From: Oegoconia quadripuncta
Taxonomy: Eukaryota; Arthropoda; Insecta; Lepidoptera; Autostichidae
Length of the DNA: 64,000 nt
Direction of reading: 5' to 3'
NCBI GenBank assembly: GCA_949316235.1
Contig: OX438750.1
Location: 3,424,501 to 3,488,500, forward strand
The notes under the pieces were generated by a model. It was not told the origin of the DNA and made no database searches. It saw only the letters and a list, made by a program, of their open reading frames with translations. Made by a program: the position numbers and the translations under genes. Shown in pieces: positions 22,652-34,300 of this stretch (positions within the stretch are counted from its first letter, which is position 1; every line of letters begins with the position of its first letter).

Positions 22652-23046
22652 CAAGGCTTTTTGGCTGGAACTCGGCGAGTGAAGTAGCATTTTTCTTTAT
22701 AATTCTTATAATTTGTGCATTCTGACTTTTGAAGCTTAATAATGGCAGAATATTGTGCAGCAAACGTTAGTGATGGTGTACAAGTGAAGGGAAGTGTAAA
22801 TTAAAGTGTGTAACGGCGCTTTCAGGTTCCCACAAGAAGCCGCCAAAATCTTTTGTAAAGCATTCTGCCACTTTACTGAAGAATGACTTGACCGTGACTA
22901 GACTCTGTATACGCCAAGTATACGACGAATTACTTGTTTTGACTGAGACTGACTTACAAACTGAAGAAATAAGTTAAATAAGACATGGCTGTTATGGGCC
23001 AGATCCCTTTGCCTTCTCCTAGAGGAGAAAATAAAACTAAAAAAAA
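22652..23046 (+). repeat. SINE-D, full copy with 10-bp target duplication
   Basis: It matches 15978-16376 along its length and is flanked by ATTGACATAA (22642-22651 and 23047-23056). It ends about 120 bp upstream of the start codon of zinc-finger gene 1, so it may sit in that gene's promoter or 5'-UTR. Confidence 0.85.
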
Positions 23047-23165
23047 ATTGACATAAACAAAAAATTAAAAATATTGCGACGACCAATTTTGGCGTTTTTC
23101 ACTGGTTATGTTTGCTGAATGAATTTGTGCATGTATAAAATATAAAAAATAGATATATATACAAG

Positions 23166-26160
23166 ATGAGCTTCACCGTAAATAGTTTTACTGATTCTAA
23201 GCTACCATTAAATTTATGCCGGTGCTGCCTCTCCGATGGTTGCTACAAGGATATTTCCACTGAATATTACTTCTCCGGACAAAAAGAGGTATACGAAAAC
23301 ATGCTGAAGGAGACATACAACGTTCAGGTATGATTTCAGTTAATTGAATGTATAGTACCAACATACATTATGTGAAACAGAAAACATTGTGTCTGGTGTT
23401 CCATTATACTTCCCTCCACTTCCACCTTTCACCTTCGACCTCATCTTCACTTAACATCAGGTGTGATTGAGGTCAAGTACCAACCCGTTGTGTATAAAAA
23501 AAAAAAATTTGTCTTTAACTTACAGATCTCATATGGTGGAGGTGGCCCGAGTAGTGCTAGCCGCCTTATTTGTGAAGAGTGCATCGTGAGGCTCCGTGAT
23601 GCTTTCGTGTTCAAACAGATGGTGGTACATAGTGAGGAGAGCTTTAGAACGTATCTGGAAGGCTTGCAAAGGGACTGTGTTGAAGGTATTACCAGGTTTG
23701 ATTACAGTTGATTGGTGTTGTGGGTTTGGGTTCGAATCCTGTTACTTGCACTCTTTATCTTTTTCCTTTTGTAGAATCAACTGTAATATTTTAAAATCAT
23801 CTAAGTGAAAAATTGTGTCGATTCTGATGTACACCAACTAAACTAAATTAAAACCAGTTTTGGAGTGGTGCCGTCGCATCGTACTGTTCCAGGGAGAAAG
23901 AGACAGTACTACTGGCTTTAGTTTAATTTAGTTTAGTAGGTGTACATCCGAATTGACACTATTTTGTTACTGAACATTACCGATTTTTGCTTGTTAACAA
24001 TTATTATAAGTATTATTATTATTATAAATTAATAGGCTGTGGAGTGTGTCCGGTACGAGCAATCTAGAAGGTCACTGATGAGTGAACTTAAACTGAACGG
24101 ATTTGATGTTGGAGTGTTTCACACTATTCTGTCCCTAACAAACTCAGAAAGAGCCAGGAAATTATTCAGTTTTGTGAACTCATCGGTGTCTCGTTAACTG
24201 TAGCGATTAGTTAAAGGGTACGATGGGACTGCCGTACAAAATTTGTAAAAGTCCCTGTAAAAACTTTGGATTTAAAAAATAAATAAAAATAAATTAATTA
24301 ATAGGCTATTAATTTAATAAACATTGAAGAAATCGAAATTAGAAAAAAAGTTTTTGAGTTACCTACTGAATCTTAATAGGATTGTGATGTACCTTCCTAT
24401 AATTTTAAAGTTCCTGAATTTTTATAGAAGGATAAGAGTACCCATCAGTAATAAAAGTATTTTCTTTCTTTCTTTCTTTCAGTTATAGAATAAAAATGTT
24501 TTCTAATCTGTAGCTTGCATTAGGTGTAGTATAGGTATTTAGTTTTAAAACCTACACTCACCACAATGAACTTCAATGCATTGTCGATTATCTCCTAAAA
24601 CGATTTACTAAAACTTAATCAATTTTTTTTTTTTAACTATATTTTTTCCATCATGCAATCAGTCAGTTGACTATGAGCAGATATTTTGTCCGATTCATGT
24701 ATGATGTTAGGCATGCCTTCCCAGTGTCAGGTTGCCTTCCATGGAAGACTTATATTAAAATATTGAGTCCCAGGTATGCTGCCTTCTTAAGCGCCTTATT
24801 GTGAGTGGTTCACTAAGTTCCTGTGCCAGACTATTTTCATGATTTATTATTCTGTGTCTGTATGATGTTGTCATAGTGGTGACCTCTGCTTTGATAGTTG
24901 GTACTTGCAGATATTCATGTAATTCCTCCGTTTTAGTGAACCAGGGAGCATTGGCTATCATTCTCAGTATATTATTTTGGAATCTCTGTAGTATTTCTAT
25001 GTTGCTGTTTTTGGCAGATCCCCACAGTTGTATTCCATAACTCCGTATCGGTTTAAGAATGGCCTTGTATGTCAATAATTTGTTATTAACTGATAGATGT
25101 GATTTTTTTCCCAGAAGCCATTCCAGTGATCTGAGTTTATGGTTCAGCGCATCCCGCTTTTTCTGGATATGACATTTCCATGTTTGTCTGCGATCTAGGT
25201 AAAAACCGAGATACTTTACAGCTTCATTATGCGATACCTAATACATCATTTCCAAGTTTAACTGGCGGACAGTTTCCTTTTCGAAGGGTGAAAGTAATGT
25301 GGTTTGATTTACCGGAACTTGTTTTAATACGCCAGTTTGTCATCCATTTGTGTATTTTATCTAAGTGATGTTGAAAGTTAATCAATGGCTACCTTATATT
25401 TTCCAGAAATAGTTGATGGAGTCGTGATATTTGCCCTCTGTGCGCAAAATCTTTGAAAAATTTTTATTAAATTAAAGATTCTTATTATGTTACTGATAAA
25501 TATAAAAATGTTATTGATGGATTTTTCGAAAATAGTTACTGGACTTCTATGCTTGTATTATAGATACCAGATGGTAACCTACACAAAAACATTTTATTTT
25601 TTGTAAATAAATACATATTAAAAACATCCATAACTCGGGAACACAATGTCTATATTCATCATACAAACGTATGCACCTAGCGGGATTCGAACCCGCGACC
25701 TTTTGGTATAGCAGCAGAGTTTCTAACCACTACACCAAACAGGTCGTCGAATAATTAATTTGATAATTATGATGAGAAGCATATTGTCGTTTAGTGCAAC
25801 ATCTTTCAAACAAATCTACCAATGGATCCTAAAATAGGCAATTGTAGACGATATTTAGAAAGTAAATAGAGCGCCACACTGGGGTCGCTCAGAGCGCCAC
25901 GCTGGGGTCGCTCTGGTAAGCCAGCGGAGCGAGACGGAAGATGAAGCCAGCGGGAGCTCGGCGAAAATCGGCACTTCGACACCGCACACACACACACACT
26001 CTCTTCTTGGGGATGCCGAAGTGAAAACAAACTCTTGATAGTGTTGAAAATTAGTCTTCTTTGATTCACAGCTCACATTCACAATTTCACTTTATCGAGA
26101 ACCGACCGCAGTGTTTGACGTTGTGCTTGCAACTAGACTCCTACTCTTTGCTAGACTCTA

Positions 26161-26193
<33 letters not shown>

Positions 26194-29100
26194 GCCCATG
26201 CAAAAGGCAGCCGGCTGTGTAAGTTATGTGGGACTCACAGAGTGTGCCTACCCACTAAAACTCTCTCCGCCTTTTATTTTTTTTATCCCGTCATCGGAAG
26301 CGACCCCTTCCTGGGGAGGGGAGGGGCGCTATCGGTGCTCTGCTAGAAGAGCATCGCTTAGAAGAGCCTAGAGCTAATCGAGAGTCGAAGATGAGTCAGG
26401 GGTGACAAGTGCCCCTGACTCATCTATAGCCGCCAGGAGGCAAGCCAGATCGGGATGTAAGTTTGTTGGGTGGGTCGGAGAGGACGTTCCTCGGACGCCG
26501 GACTTGATAGGGAGAGGTTGATGAGGGGGTAGGGTAGACTGCTGACCCTCTTATTAACGGATTTGGGTGTTCTGTAGCTGATTTGAAAAAGGATTCGGTG
26601 AGGGTTTTCAAAAACTGTTGGATTGATGGTAAATCTATGTCACGGTGAAGGTCAGCATTTCTGACGCACCAGTGGGCGTTCAGTGCTCTACGACAGAAGA
26701 GGTTTTGTATAATTTGGAGTTTATTTATTGTATTAGGGTTCGCGTGTGCGAAAACGGGGGCCGCGTATGTCATTACCGGTCGGATGCACACCTTGAAGAG
26801 TGTTCTTTTATTGATGGGGGACATTTTACTACTTCTGCCTATCATGCTATTTAGGCGGCCCAGATAGAAGCGGGCAGTGCGAGTCACATTCAGGATGTGA
26901 GGCTTAAAAGTTAGCCTCGAGTCCAGAGTAACACCTAGGTATTTGGCAGTGAGACTCTACCTCCGTGGGTACCTTCTTTTATGTTAACAGAGACCGTCGG
27001 GTCCTGACTGGATGTCCAATAGGAATACAGGAATTAATTATTTTTATCCAATCAGAACCCGAGGTGAATAAAATTCAGGTACCCACTTAAATTTATATTT
27101 TTATTAAAAGGGCGCCTCTGGCGGCCAAAATACTCCCACTGCGGTCGGCTCGACATTGACTCTATACAAAACAATAAAATCATTGATTACAAAAAAATAC
27201 TCAAAATTACAAAAATACAACCACGAATCACTGTGCTCCTTAACAGCAATATTTAATAACTTATTTATTTAACTTGCAATTTATTTTACAGAAAAACTGG
27301 ACGGTGATGTGAAAATGGATGCTGTAAAAATAGAAGCCGTGCCCATGACAGATGTTGACTTCGGCAGCAACAATGATAGTCATGATGATGAGCATCATTG
27401 GGATAATGCCAGTTTTGATGACGATGGTGAGTGGAGATCTGCAGCCATACAAAATTTGGTATCACATAATGTCCATGTGACTCTTTTCCAGTATGATTCC
27501 AGGGCCAATTGGATTACATTTTCACGTCTTTTAATTTCATGGCCTCTGATTCTATATCCATACTACGGCCCATATTAATCAACCGAGATGCGTCTTAAGC
27601 AATTGACGCTATCTCAAGCTCCGTGCTAATTTATAAACCAATCTTGAGGTCTACTTAGCTGAGATCACTTCTCAAGTATTCGCCTCAGTGGCGAAAGAAT
27701 TATAGTCTTGAGTTTCGTTTATTAATACGCGCACCTCTCAAGTGAGTACTGCTTGAGTATGCACGTGATTTTCAGGTCTCAAGTTAGCTTTATTAATCAA
27801 CACGTTTACTTGAGACCGGTCACAAGACTGTTCCAATCTTGAAAATGGTTTATTAATACAGGCCTAGGTCACAACACTTCTTCAACAAAAGATATAAATA
27901 AATCAATCCTATTTCAGAAATACTAGCCAATTTAAAGCTGGGGCTCACGAGATCTGATAAGGGCATGTTAGGGGGAGTGAAGACCCGGAGGGTGAGGTCG
28001 CTTTCGGCGAAGAAGGCAAAGATCAAAGACGACAAAGATATACGTGAGTGTAATTATTACAACCAATCAGCTCTCTTTTTAACCAACTACCAAAATACAC
28101 AGTTTTCGTCCGAATACTTTTTTATGTATGTTCACTTATAATAAGGTCTAACAAAATTAACCCGACAAACGTTGCTGAGTGTATGTATAAGATGTACCTA
28201 TTACGAAAAAAATAAAACATTAAAGTTAACAGATTTTATTCAAAAAATAAAATTTAGAAATGTAAATTTTGTGAGTCGGACTCGTACTTTGCCACAACAC
28301 ACAAATGGCGTCTTCCATATCAATGGAACGTTGCCTGTTTTTTCTCATTGATAAAACAAGGTACAATCGAAATGAAGTAAGTCTGTTAATGTGTATTTTT
28401 ATTTGCACTTACATTTAATTTTTTTTACTTGGAAACAAAATTTTTAAGGTTAGTTTTTTTAATGAATATATTATTTTAGTGTCATGTACGTGCAATTGCC
28501 AAAGTTTGTCGGGTTAATTTTGTTAGAACCTATATTTTCGCTGATTTTCGTTTATCACCAGGATGGTCCCATATTGATCTGATGAAGCACTCTTGAGATT
28601 GAGAGTGGAATCTTACGTAAGTTGGTTGTAATTTGGTGGTTCAAATAGTTGAGGTGATTAGATATTCTTAGCCCATTTAAGAAAAATTGGCATTAACCAA
28701 TATCTTATTATATACCGGGTGATTTTTATTTTTTTTAACGTGAGGGAAAAAAGAGATCATATTAGGTAAGTGAAATAGGAGTTATTGGCATAGGTAGTTT
28801 TTTTTTTTTTTCCAAAATCGCCCGCGCCATCCCAGAATTTTCTCCAAATTTTCTTTGTTTATTTAATTTAATGATGTTATTATGTGGAATAGGCTGCAAA
28901 CGCGACCGTCCAATGACACAATTAACGGTTTATTCGATAATGATTTTGAAAAAAAAAAATATGCCTTCTACTTCACCTACCTAATGTGCCCTGTTTTTTT
29001 CCTTACGGAAAAAAAACTCACCAGTATAAACTTATTCCGTCTTCACATTTTATCTTCGGACTACAAGCTACTAGGCTTTGGGATTTCGTTTTATAGTAAA

Positions 29101-30641
29101 AAATCCAACATGGCGTCCGCAAAATACGCTGTCTGGTTTTTAACCTATATTATTTGAACTGTAAATAAAATGGTTTTCGCAAATCCGCAATTTTTGTTAA
29201 TTGAATTAACCGCCTCCGTGGCTCAATGTAAACAACATTGGGTTTACGATTCGGAGGTTGCGGGTTCGATCCCCAGCGGGGTACCTGTTAAAGTACTCGG
29301 TTTGGTTGGTGCTCGGGCATTTTAAATGTCCGCCGGCTAGCTACCACCATCTTATCTAAATCTGCCGCCAAGCAGCAATGTTAATAGCATTGTTGTGTTC
29401 CGGTTGTCAGAGGTAAGATAGCCAGTCCCCCAAATGTGTTGGGGTTTCCGGGTCAGTACGCTTCCGCCTTCGACCTTATCTTCACTTAACATCAGGTGTG
29501 ATTGAGGTCAAGTACCAATCCGTCGTGCAAAAAAAAAAGAATATTAATTTCAAAAAATGCGGAACCATGACAGTAATTTCGACGTTGCCAGTAAGTTTTT
29601 GAAATATTCATATTATCTTTTACAGGAAAACTGAAAACATCGAAAGTGGAAAAAAACTGGATGAAGATTGTAGAAAGACGCGGTAACGGCCCTATTTTAC
29701 GCGAAAACTCACTGAAACTCCTTGCCAATTCGTCTATATGTGTGTTCCAATGGAATAAGAGCCGGTACCGTTGCTTTTGCTGTAAAGAACCGTTCTCAGA
29801 CATGAACATACTGAGAGAACACACGAACACAAAGCATACCCTCGAAGATATAGAGAAAAAGATAATATCACAACAGAACCGGTTGGTCAAGGTCGAAATA
29901 TCCTCGCTCCTCTGCAAAATATGCGGCGTTGAAGGAGACAATCTGCGACAATTAAGGAGTCACCTTTATACACATGGAATACAATTCGAATTGGATGAAG
30001 ATCTCCTAGTACCTTTCAAGATCGACACAGGAAGCTTACAGTGTCAGATTTGTTCAGAAATATTCAATGTGTTCAGACTATTGAATATACATATGAATAA
30101 ACATTATCAGAAGCAAGTGTGCCATATTTGCGGAGCTGGTTTCTCTAATTTAGTGTTTTTAAACTTACATAAAACGAGATCTCATAAACCGTTCAAATGC
30201 AAGGAATGTGGTTTGGTGTTTACGAATAAAATTGACAAAAAAGAACATGACGTGTCAGTGCATAATGTTAAAGTTGAGAGAAAGCTGCGGTTTCCATGCC
30301 CGTACTGTCAAGAGAGATTCTTCCAGGAGAACTTCCGTGTTCAACACTTAGTTGAGAAACACGGTATGGTAAAACCTGAATATAAGTGTGCGATGTGTCC
30401 AAAAGTGTTTATAACAAAAAGTCTGTGCAATAATCATATGAAAAATGTTCATATGAAAGAGAAAAATCATGAATGCGATGTGTGCCACCATCTTTTTTAT
30501 ACAAAGTCTGATGTGGTGAGACATAGAGTTACTCATACTCGAGAGAAGAAGTTTTCATGTACTCTTTGTAATAGTATGTTTGCAACTAAGGACTCTTTGA
30601 GAAGACATTTGAAAAGGACTCATGTTGTTGGGGTTAATTAA
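23166..30641 (+). CDS. ZAD C2H2 zinc-finger protein 1, 532 aa, nine fingers
   Basis: A likely nuclear DNA-binding regulator. Exons are 23166-23327, 23526-23685, 27292-27426, 27918-28043 and 29626-30641; phases are 0,1,1,1. Exons 1-2 encode the insect ZAD dimerisation domain, with zinc ligands Cys18/Cys21 (CRCCL) and Cys70/Cys73 (ICEECI). Exons 3-4 encode an acidic linker (HDDEHHWDNASFDDD) and a basic segment (KTRRVRSLSAKKAK). Exon 5 encodes nine C2H2 fingers over about residues 239-528, from YRCFCCKEPF to FSCTLCNSMFATKDSLRRH. An AATAAA lies at 30806. ZAD zinc-finger genes are greatly expanded in insects and diverge fast, so I give no symbol. Gene 2 has the same exon plan and finger count. Confidence 0.9.
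23415..23507 (+). repeat. SINE-B fragment in a 198-bp intron
   Basis: A 5'-truncated SINE-B 3' end occupies about half of intron 1 of zinc-finger gene 1. Its A-tail ends 18 bp before the exon 2 boundary. Confidence 0.8.
23814..23960. repeat. MITE family M1 (palindromic)
   Basis: The ends TGTCGATTCTGATGTACACC and GGTGTACATCCGAATTGACA pair with a few mismatches. It is in intron 2 of zinc-finger gene 1. Confidence 0.8.
24036..24197 (+). other. Orphan exon-like open frame, 53 codons plus stop
   Basis: A reasonable acceptor (attaatag) precedes a frame that opens in phase 0 (AVECVRYEQ) and runs through MSELKLNGFDVGVFH to TAA at 24195-24197. Exon 2 of zinc-finger gene 1 ends in phase 1 and would not read this frame; exon 1 ends in phase 0 and would. 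It could be an alternative last exon giving a half-ZAD protein, a remnant of another gene, or chance. I recognise no domain. Confidence 0.35.
24690..25392 (-). mobile_element. Jockey-like LINE, 3' fragment
   Basis: The reverse strand encodes the end of a reverse transcriptase: KYLGFYLDRR, then a segment around WLLGKKSHLS and KPIRSYGIQLWG. The last 106 codons are open (24755-25075). It is 5'-truncated and dead, and lies in intron 2 of zinc-finger gene 1. Confidence 0.8.
25551..25749 (-). repeat. SINE-A, reverse
   Basis: Reversed box B (GCGGGATTCGAACCCGC) and box A (CTAACCACTACACCA) stand at the right end. Confidence 0.85.
25850..26162. repeat. Host repeat flanking the second jockey copy (left part)
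   Basis: It shares blocks with 6180-6430. Here AGAGCGCCAC-CTGGGGTCGCTC occurs twice in tandem (25869-25914). It ends in AGACTCTACC, which recurs after the LINE at 26952-26961. Confidence 0.7.
26163..26951 (-). mobile_element. 5'-truncated second copy of the jockey LINE
   Basis: A 30-bp T-run (26163-26192), 3'-UTR and the last part of ORF2 are nearly identical to 6431-7280. The copy stops inside ORF2 (after the TKYLG-equivalent codons) and is bounded by a 10-bp duplication AGACTCTACC. The remaining frame (26420-26887) has a frame change near its end relative to the full copy, changing the C-terminus. Confidence 0.9.
26952..27130. repeat. Host repeat flanking the second jockey copy (right part)
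   Basis: After the duplicated AGACTCTACC it continues TCCGTGGGTACC, CCAATCAGAACCCG and AAAAGGGCGCCTCTGGCGGC, matching 11650-11820. Confidence 0.7.
27567..27867. repeat. MITE family M3 copy
   Basis: The left end GGCCCATATTAATCAACC and right end GGTTTATTAATACAGGCC are inverted repeats. It sits in intron 3 of zinc-finger gene 1, ending 50 bp before exon 4. Confidence 0.8.
28145..28531. repeat. MITE family M4, complete copy
   Basis: The terminal inverted repeats AGGTCTAACAAAATTAACCC and GGGTTAATTTTGTTAGAACC bound about 387 bp. It lies in intron 4 of zinc-finger gene 1. Confidence 0.85.
28711..29027. repeat. MITE family M5, complete copy
   Basis: The ends TATACCGGGTGATTTTTAT and AAAAAACTCACCAGTATA pair. 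Internal arms ATATTAGGTAAGTGAAATAG and CTTCACCTACCTAATGTGCC also pair, giving a foldback structure. Confidence 0.75.
29209..29538 (+). repeat. SINE-B, full length, best copy
   Basis: The tRNA-like head (CGCCTCCGTGGCTCAATGT, then box B GGTTCGATCCCCAGC) is followed by the body and the tail TGAGGTCAAGTACCAATCCG, ending in an A-run. It ends 87 bp before exon 5 of zinc-finger gene 1. It is too long and imperfectly folded to be a tRNA gene. Confidence 0.85.
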
Positions 30642-31324
30642 ATAATTATTGGAACTAGGGTCTGTTTTATTTTTATAGTATATAATTATTTATATTGAGC
30701 AGGGGTTCAGGGGTTTTCTGAACCATTAAATATAGTAATTTTTTTTAAATTGTATTGAGGGTAGGTACATTTTTTTTGAGGATTAATTGTCGCCTGCACG
30801 ATCTAAATAAAACGCTGCAAAAACTGTTTGCCTTTAGAATTTGTCAGGCACTTTTTCCTCGAATTAAAATGTAGGTACACAATTTGCGCATGTAAATAAT
30901 ATACATAGTTTTAATTACGGAGATATTTTCGAGAATTTAAAATTATTGATAAGAACGGCCACTTATATAATCGTGAATTGAGGAAAATGAGCACAGTGAT
31001 TGATTGATTGTCTAGATTTATTCTGTATTTAAAAAGAAAATTAATTTATCCAATCACGGCGCCACTGGAGGGAATAAACCCTCTTATAAGGGTTTCGTTG
31101 TCCGTTCTTCCTTTTTTGGTGCGGAATCCTAACCATGAAACTATCGCTATAACTGTTTTATAAAAGCGCACTTTTTCGTTCAAAAATTAATAGTTGTCAT
31201 ACGTCACTGTCAAGTGTATAAATTTGTGAACGCTTGTAAACAAAAGTAGTTTTTATTGCAATACATGTTTTTACTCCGCTAATATTGTTTTTGCGTCTTC
31301 TAATGTTACGTGAATAATAAAAAT
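30642..31324. other. Spacer between zinc-finger genes 1 and 2
   Basis: This holds the 3'-UTR of gene 1 (poly-A signal AATAAA at 30806-30811) and presumably the promoter of gene 2. The two genes are in the same orientation and only 0.7 kb apart, consistent with tandem duplication. I see no other gene or clear repeat. Confidence 0.6.
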
Positions 31325-34300
31325 ATGAAAGACACTCACGCCTGTCGATGTTGTCTATCTGAAACCTGTTATAAAGATATATCGAACGAGTATTATCACT
31401 CTGGGTACAAGGAAGTGTATGCCAATATGTTAATTGAAACTTTTAACATAAACGTAAGTATTTCTGTTAATAATATTAAACAGTACGAAAGGCAGGAGCA
31501 CGTGCAATCTAATAAAACTCGGTAGTAACAAAACCGCCCGGTTTTGGTCGCATAATACTTACAAAAACATTGAAACAAGTCCAATAGGCGAGGGAAGCTT
31601 CTCTGCAAAGACGCAAAGCTTATAACTACACTCTTGGATAGTATCGTAGACTGAGTATATACTTAATATCTGCTGTAATAATATGTTAATAACGTAGTTA
31701 TGTACACTGTTGTTAACTGTCTAAAATAAAAAAAAAAGCACATCCATGAGCTTCATTGCTTTTGTTTTTTTTTTTCATTTTATTATTATTATAGACGAGC
31801 AGCATTAATGCTGGTATATCTATGTCACAGTGTTGGAAGAGTTCACATTGTTCATTATGTTGTTATTCAGTCATTATTGAAGTCATCACTAGTTTTTTAA
31901 AAATTTATCCAATCTATTCTTGAACGAATTCACTGATTGGGCGGAGACAACCTCTTCCGGCAGCTTATTCCAGGCCTGAACAACACGGTTGCTCAGTAAG
32001 TGATGGGCGACATTGATGTCAGTGTGAGTGTGACTTACTTGCAGAGCATGTCCTCGTAACGGTTGTATGTCTTTCATCCTGAATATGTCGTGCAAGAGAT
32101 GCAGGTTGTATTTATAGGTGAGAGTTTTGAATGTCTCAATGAGGTCACCTCGCAAGCGGAGCTCTTCAAGGGTTGTAAGATTCATATAATTATTGTTGTA
32201 AGATTATATATTTCGAAAAATTTGGCCTTAAAAGTTTATATGAACTACCGGATGGGATAAACCCTCTTAACCACTCTCTGATTAATCGAAACACATAACA
32301 CTTTATACATATAAACTGGATAAATAGATCTAAAAGTTAAAACATTTTCAAAATATCAATTGTAAAAGAATATAATATTGCTTTTTTTCTGTTACTATGA
32401 AAAACTTAAAATTGCTCTTATTTTGTTTCAATAATTTTGGAAAATGTTCTCTACTAACTTTTTAGATCTATGTACGTGCTTTATGCGTATAGTTTCATTG
32501 GAATCGGTTTATTGATTTAGAAAAATTTGTACATGAAAGTATGTATGAACTACCGTGATGGATAAACGCCCTGAAGGAGGCGCAAAAAAATAGATGATCA
32601 CACAATCCTAAATTTTTCTGTATCTATTACATTAAAAATGAGAATGTGTCCTAATACTGAGGATAATGGCCTCAATCACTTTTTTAAAACTCGGGACAGT
32701 CGATTCATGATTGGTAGTGACTGTTTGCGAAACCAACGGTTGCGGGTTCGAAACCCGCTAGAGATTTATATTGAGTGATAAATACGAACATCTATTCCCG
32801 AGTCATTGATGTTTATATCAATTATTTAAGTATGTTTAGCCGTTCTCTATTATCATTGCATTTCTACTGTACAGATAACATATGTGGAAGAAAGTGGACG
32901 TCTAATCTGTGAAGAGTGCATCCTTCAGCTCCGGAATGCAGCCATGTTCAGAAAACAGATCCTACATGCTGAGAAAGTTATGAATAAGATGACTTCCCTC
33001 TTCATTGGTATGTAATCTGTGGGTAGAATTCTTACTAATTTCTTTATATCAACATCATAATCAGCCCATAATCATCTCACTGCAGGGATATAGCCTTCCC
33101 TCATATATGAGTCCGCCACATTGGTCCAATGCAGGTTAATAATATGTTAATTAATTTTGATTATTTGAATTTGAAAAAATTATGTTAAATCAGATATGGA
33201 GTTATTTTTACAGTAACAATCTAATGTCATATAAACAATTCGGTTTTACTAGGGGCCGCTCGACAACCGATGCAGGTGTCGGGCTCTTACAATATATTTT
33301 TGAGGCTTGGGAAGATGCGCAGGATGCAATAGGAGTATTTTGCGACTTGTCCAAGGCCTTTGATTGCGTTCATCACGACACTTTAATCAGGAAATTACGT
33401 CATTATGGTGTAACCGGCCGAGCTCTCGACCTTCTGAATTCTTATTTGAGTAACCGAGTTCAGAGGGTTGATATCAGTGGCAATACATCGTCAGGGTCGA
33501 CAGTCTGTATGGGCGTCCCACAAGGCTCCATTCTCGGACCATTTTTGTTTTTGGTTTACATAAATGACTTGCCAAACCTTGTAAACGATAAACATGAAAT
33601 AGTATTGTTTGCTGACGATACCTCTGTATTGTTTAAAGTAAATAGACTAAAATTAAATTATGACGACGTGAACAACGCTATTTCTCAAATAGTAGAATGG
33701 TTTACGGCAAATAATTTGTTACTGAATGAGAAAAAAACTAAATGTGTTAAATTTGTACTGCCTAATGTCAGGGAGGTGCCCACAAATATAATGATAAAAA
33801 ATGTCACTCTAGACCTTGTTGAGTCCACTATATTTTTGGGCATTACTTTGGACGCCAAATTACAATGGGGTCCTCATATCCATAAATTGGCGAAGAAGCT
33901 CAGCTCTGCAGCGTATGCAGTCAAAAAAATTAGACAAATATCGGACGTAAATACTGCTAGATTAGTATATTTTAGTTATTTCCATAGCCTATGTCTTACG
34001 GTATCTTGCTGTGGGGAAATGCCACGGATATCAATACAATCTTTGTTTTACAAAAACGAGCCGTTCGCGCAATTTATCAATTGAGACCTGCAGTGTCACT
34101 TAGAGACAGATTTAAAGAGTATAATATTCTAACCTTTTCGTCACAGTACATTTTTGAAAATCTAATATACTCGTATGTCAAAAAAAATATAGCATCATTT
34201 AGGAAAAATAGTGATAAACATGATGTCAATACAAGAAATAAAGATAAACTTGCAGGTCACATAAGTCGCCTCCACAAAGTCAGTAATTCATTCAAAGGGT

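Larger units (their letters stand above)
21325..23165. other. Divergent intergenic region between gene A and zinc-finger gene 1
   Basis: No gene was supported. Gene A (-) and zinc-finger gene 1 (+) are transcribed away from each other across this 1.8 kb, so both promoters should lie here. It contains a short tandem repeat of AAGTATCGAACCT-like units (21825-21882), a SINE-D 3' part and a full SINE-D copy close to the zinc-finger start. A 91-codon reverse frame at 21462-21737 is unexplained. Confidence 0.5.

Noticed and set aside
22440..23086. Reverse frames of 60-107 codons with Phe/Leu/Ser-rich sequence
   Set aside because: They run antisense through SINE-D copies and end with the same IRRILGVYRV in different copies, so they are repeat artefacts.
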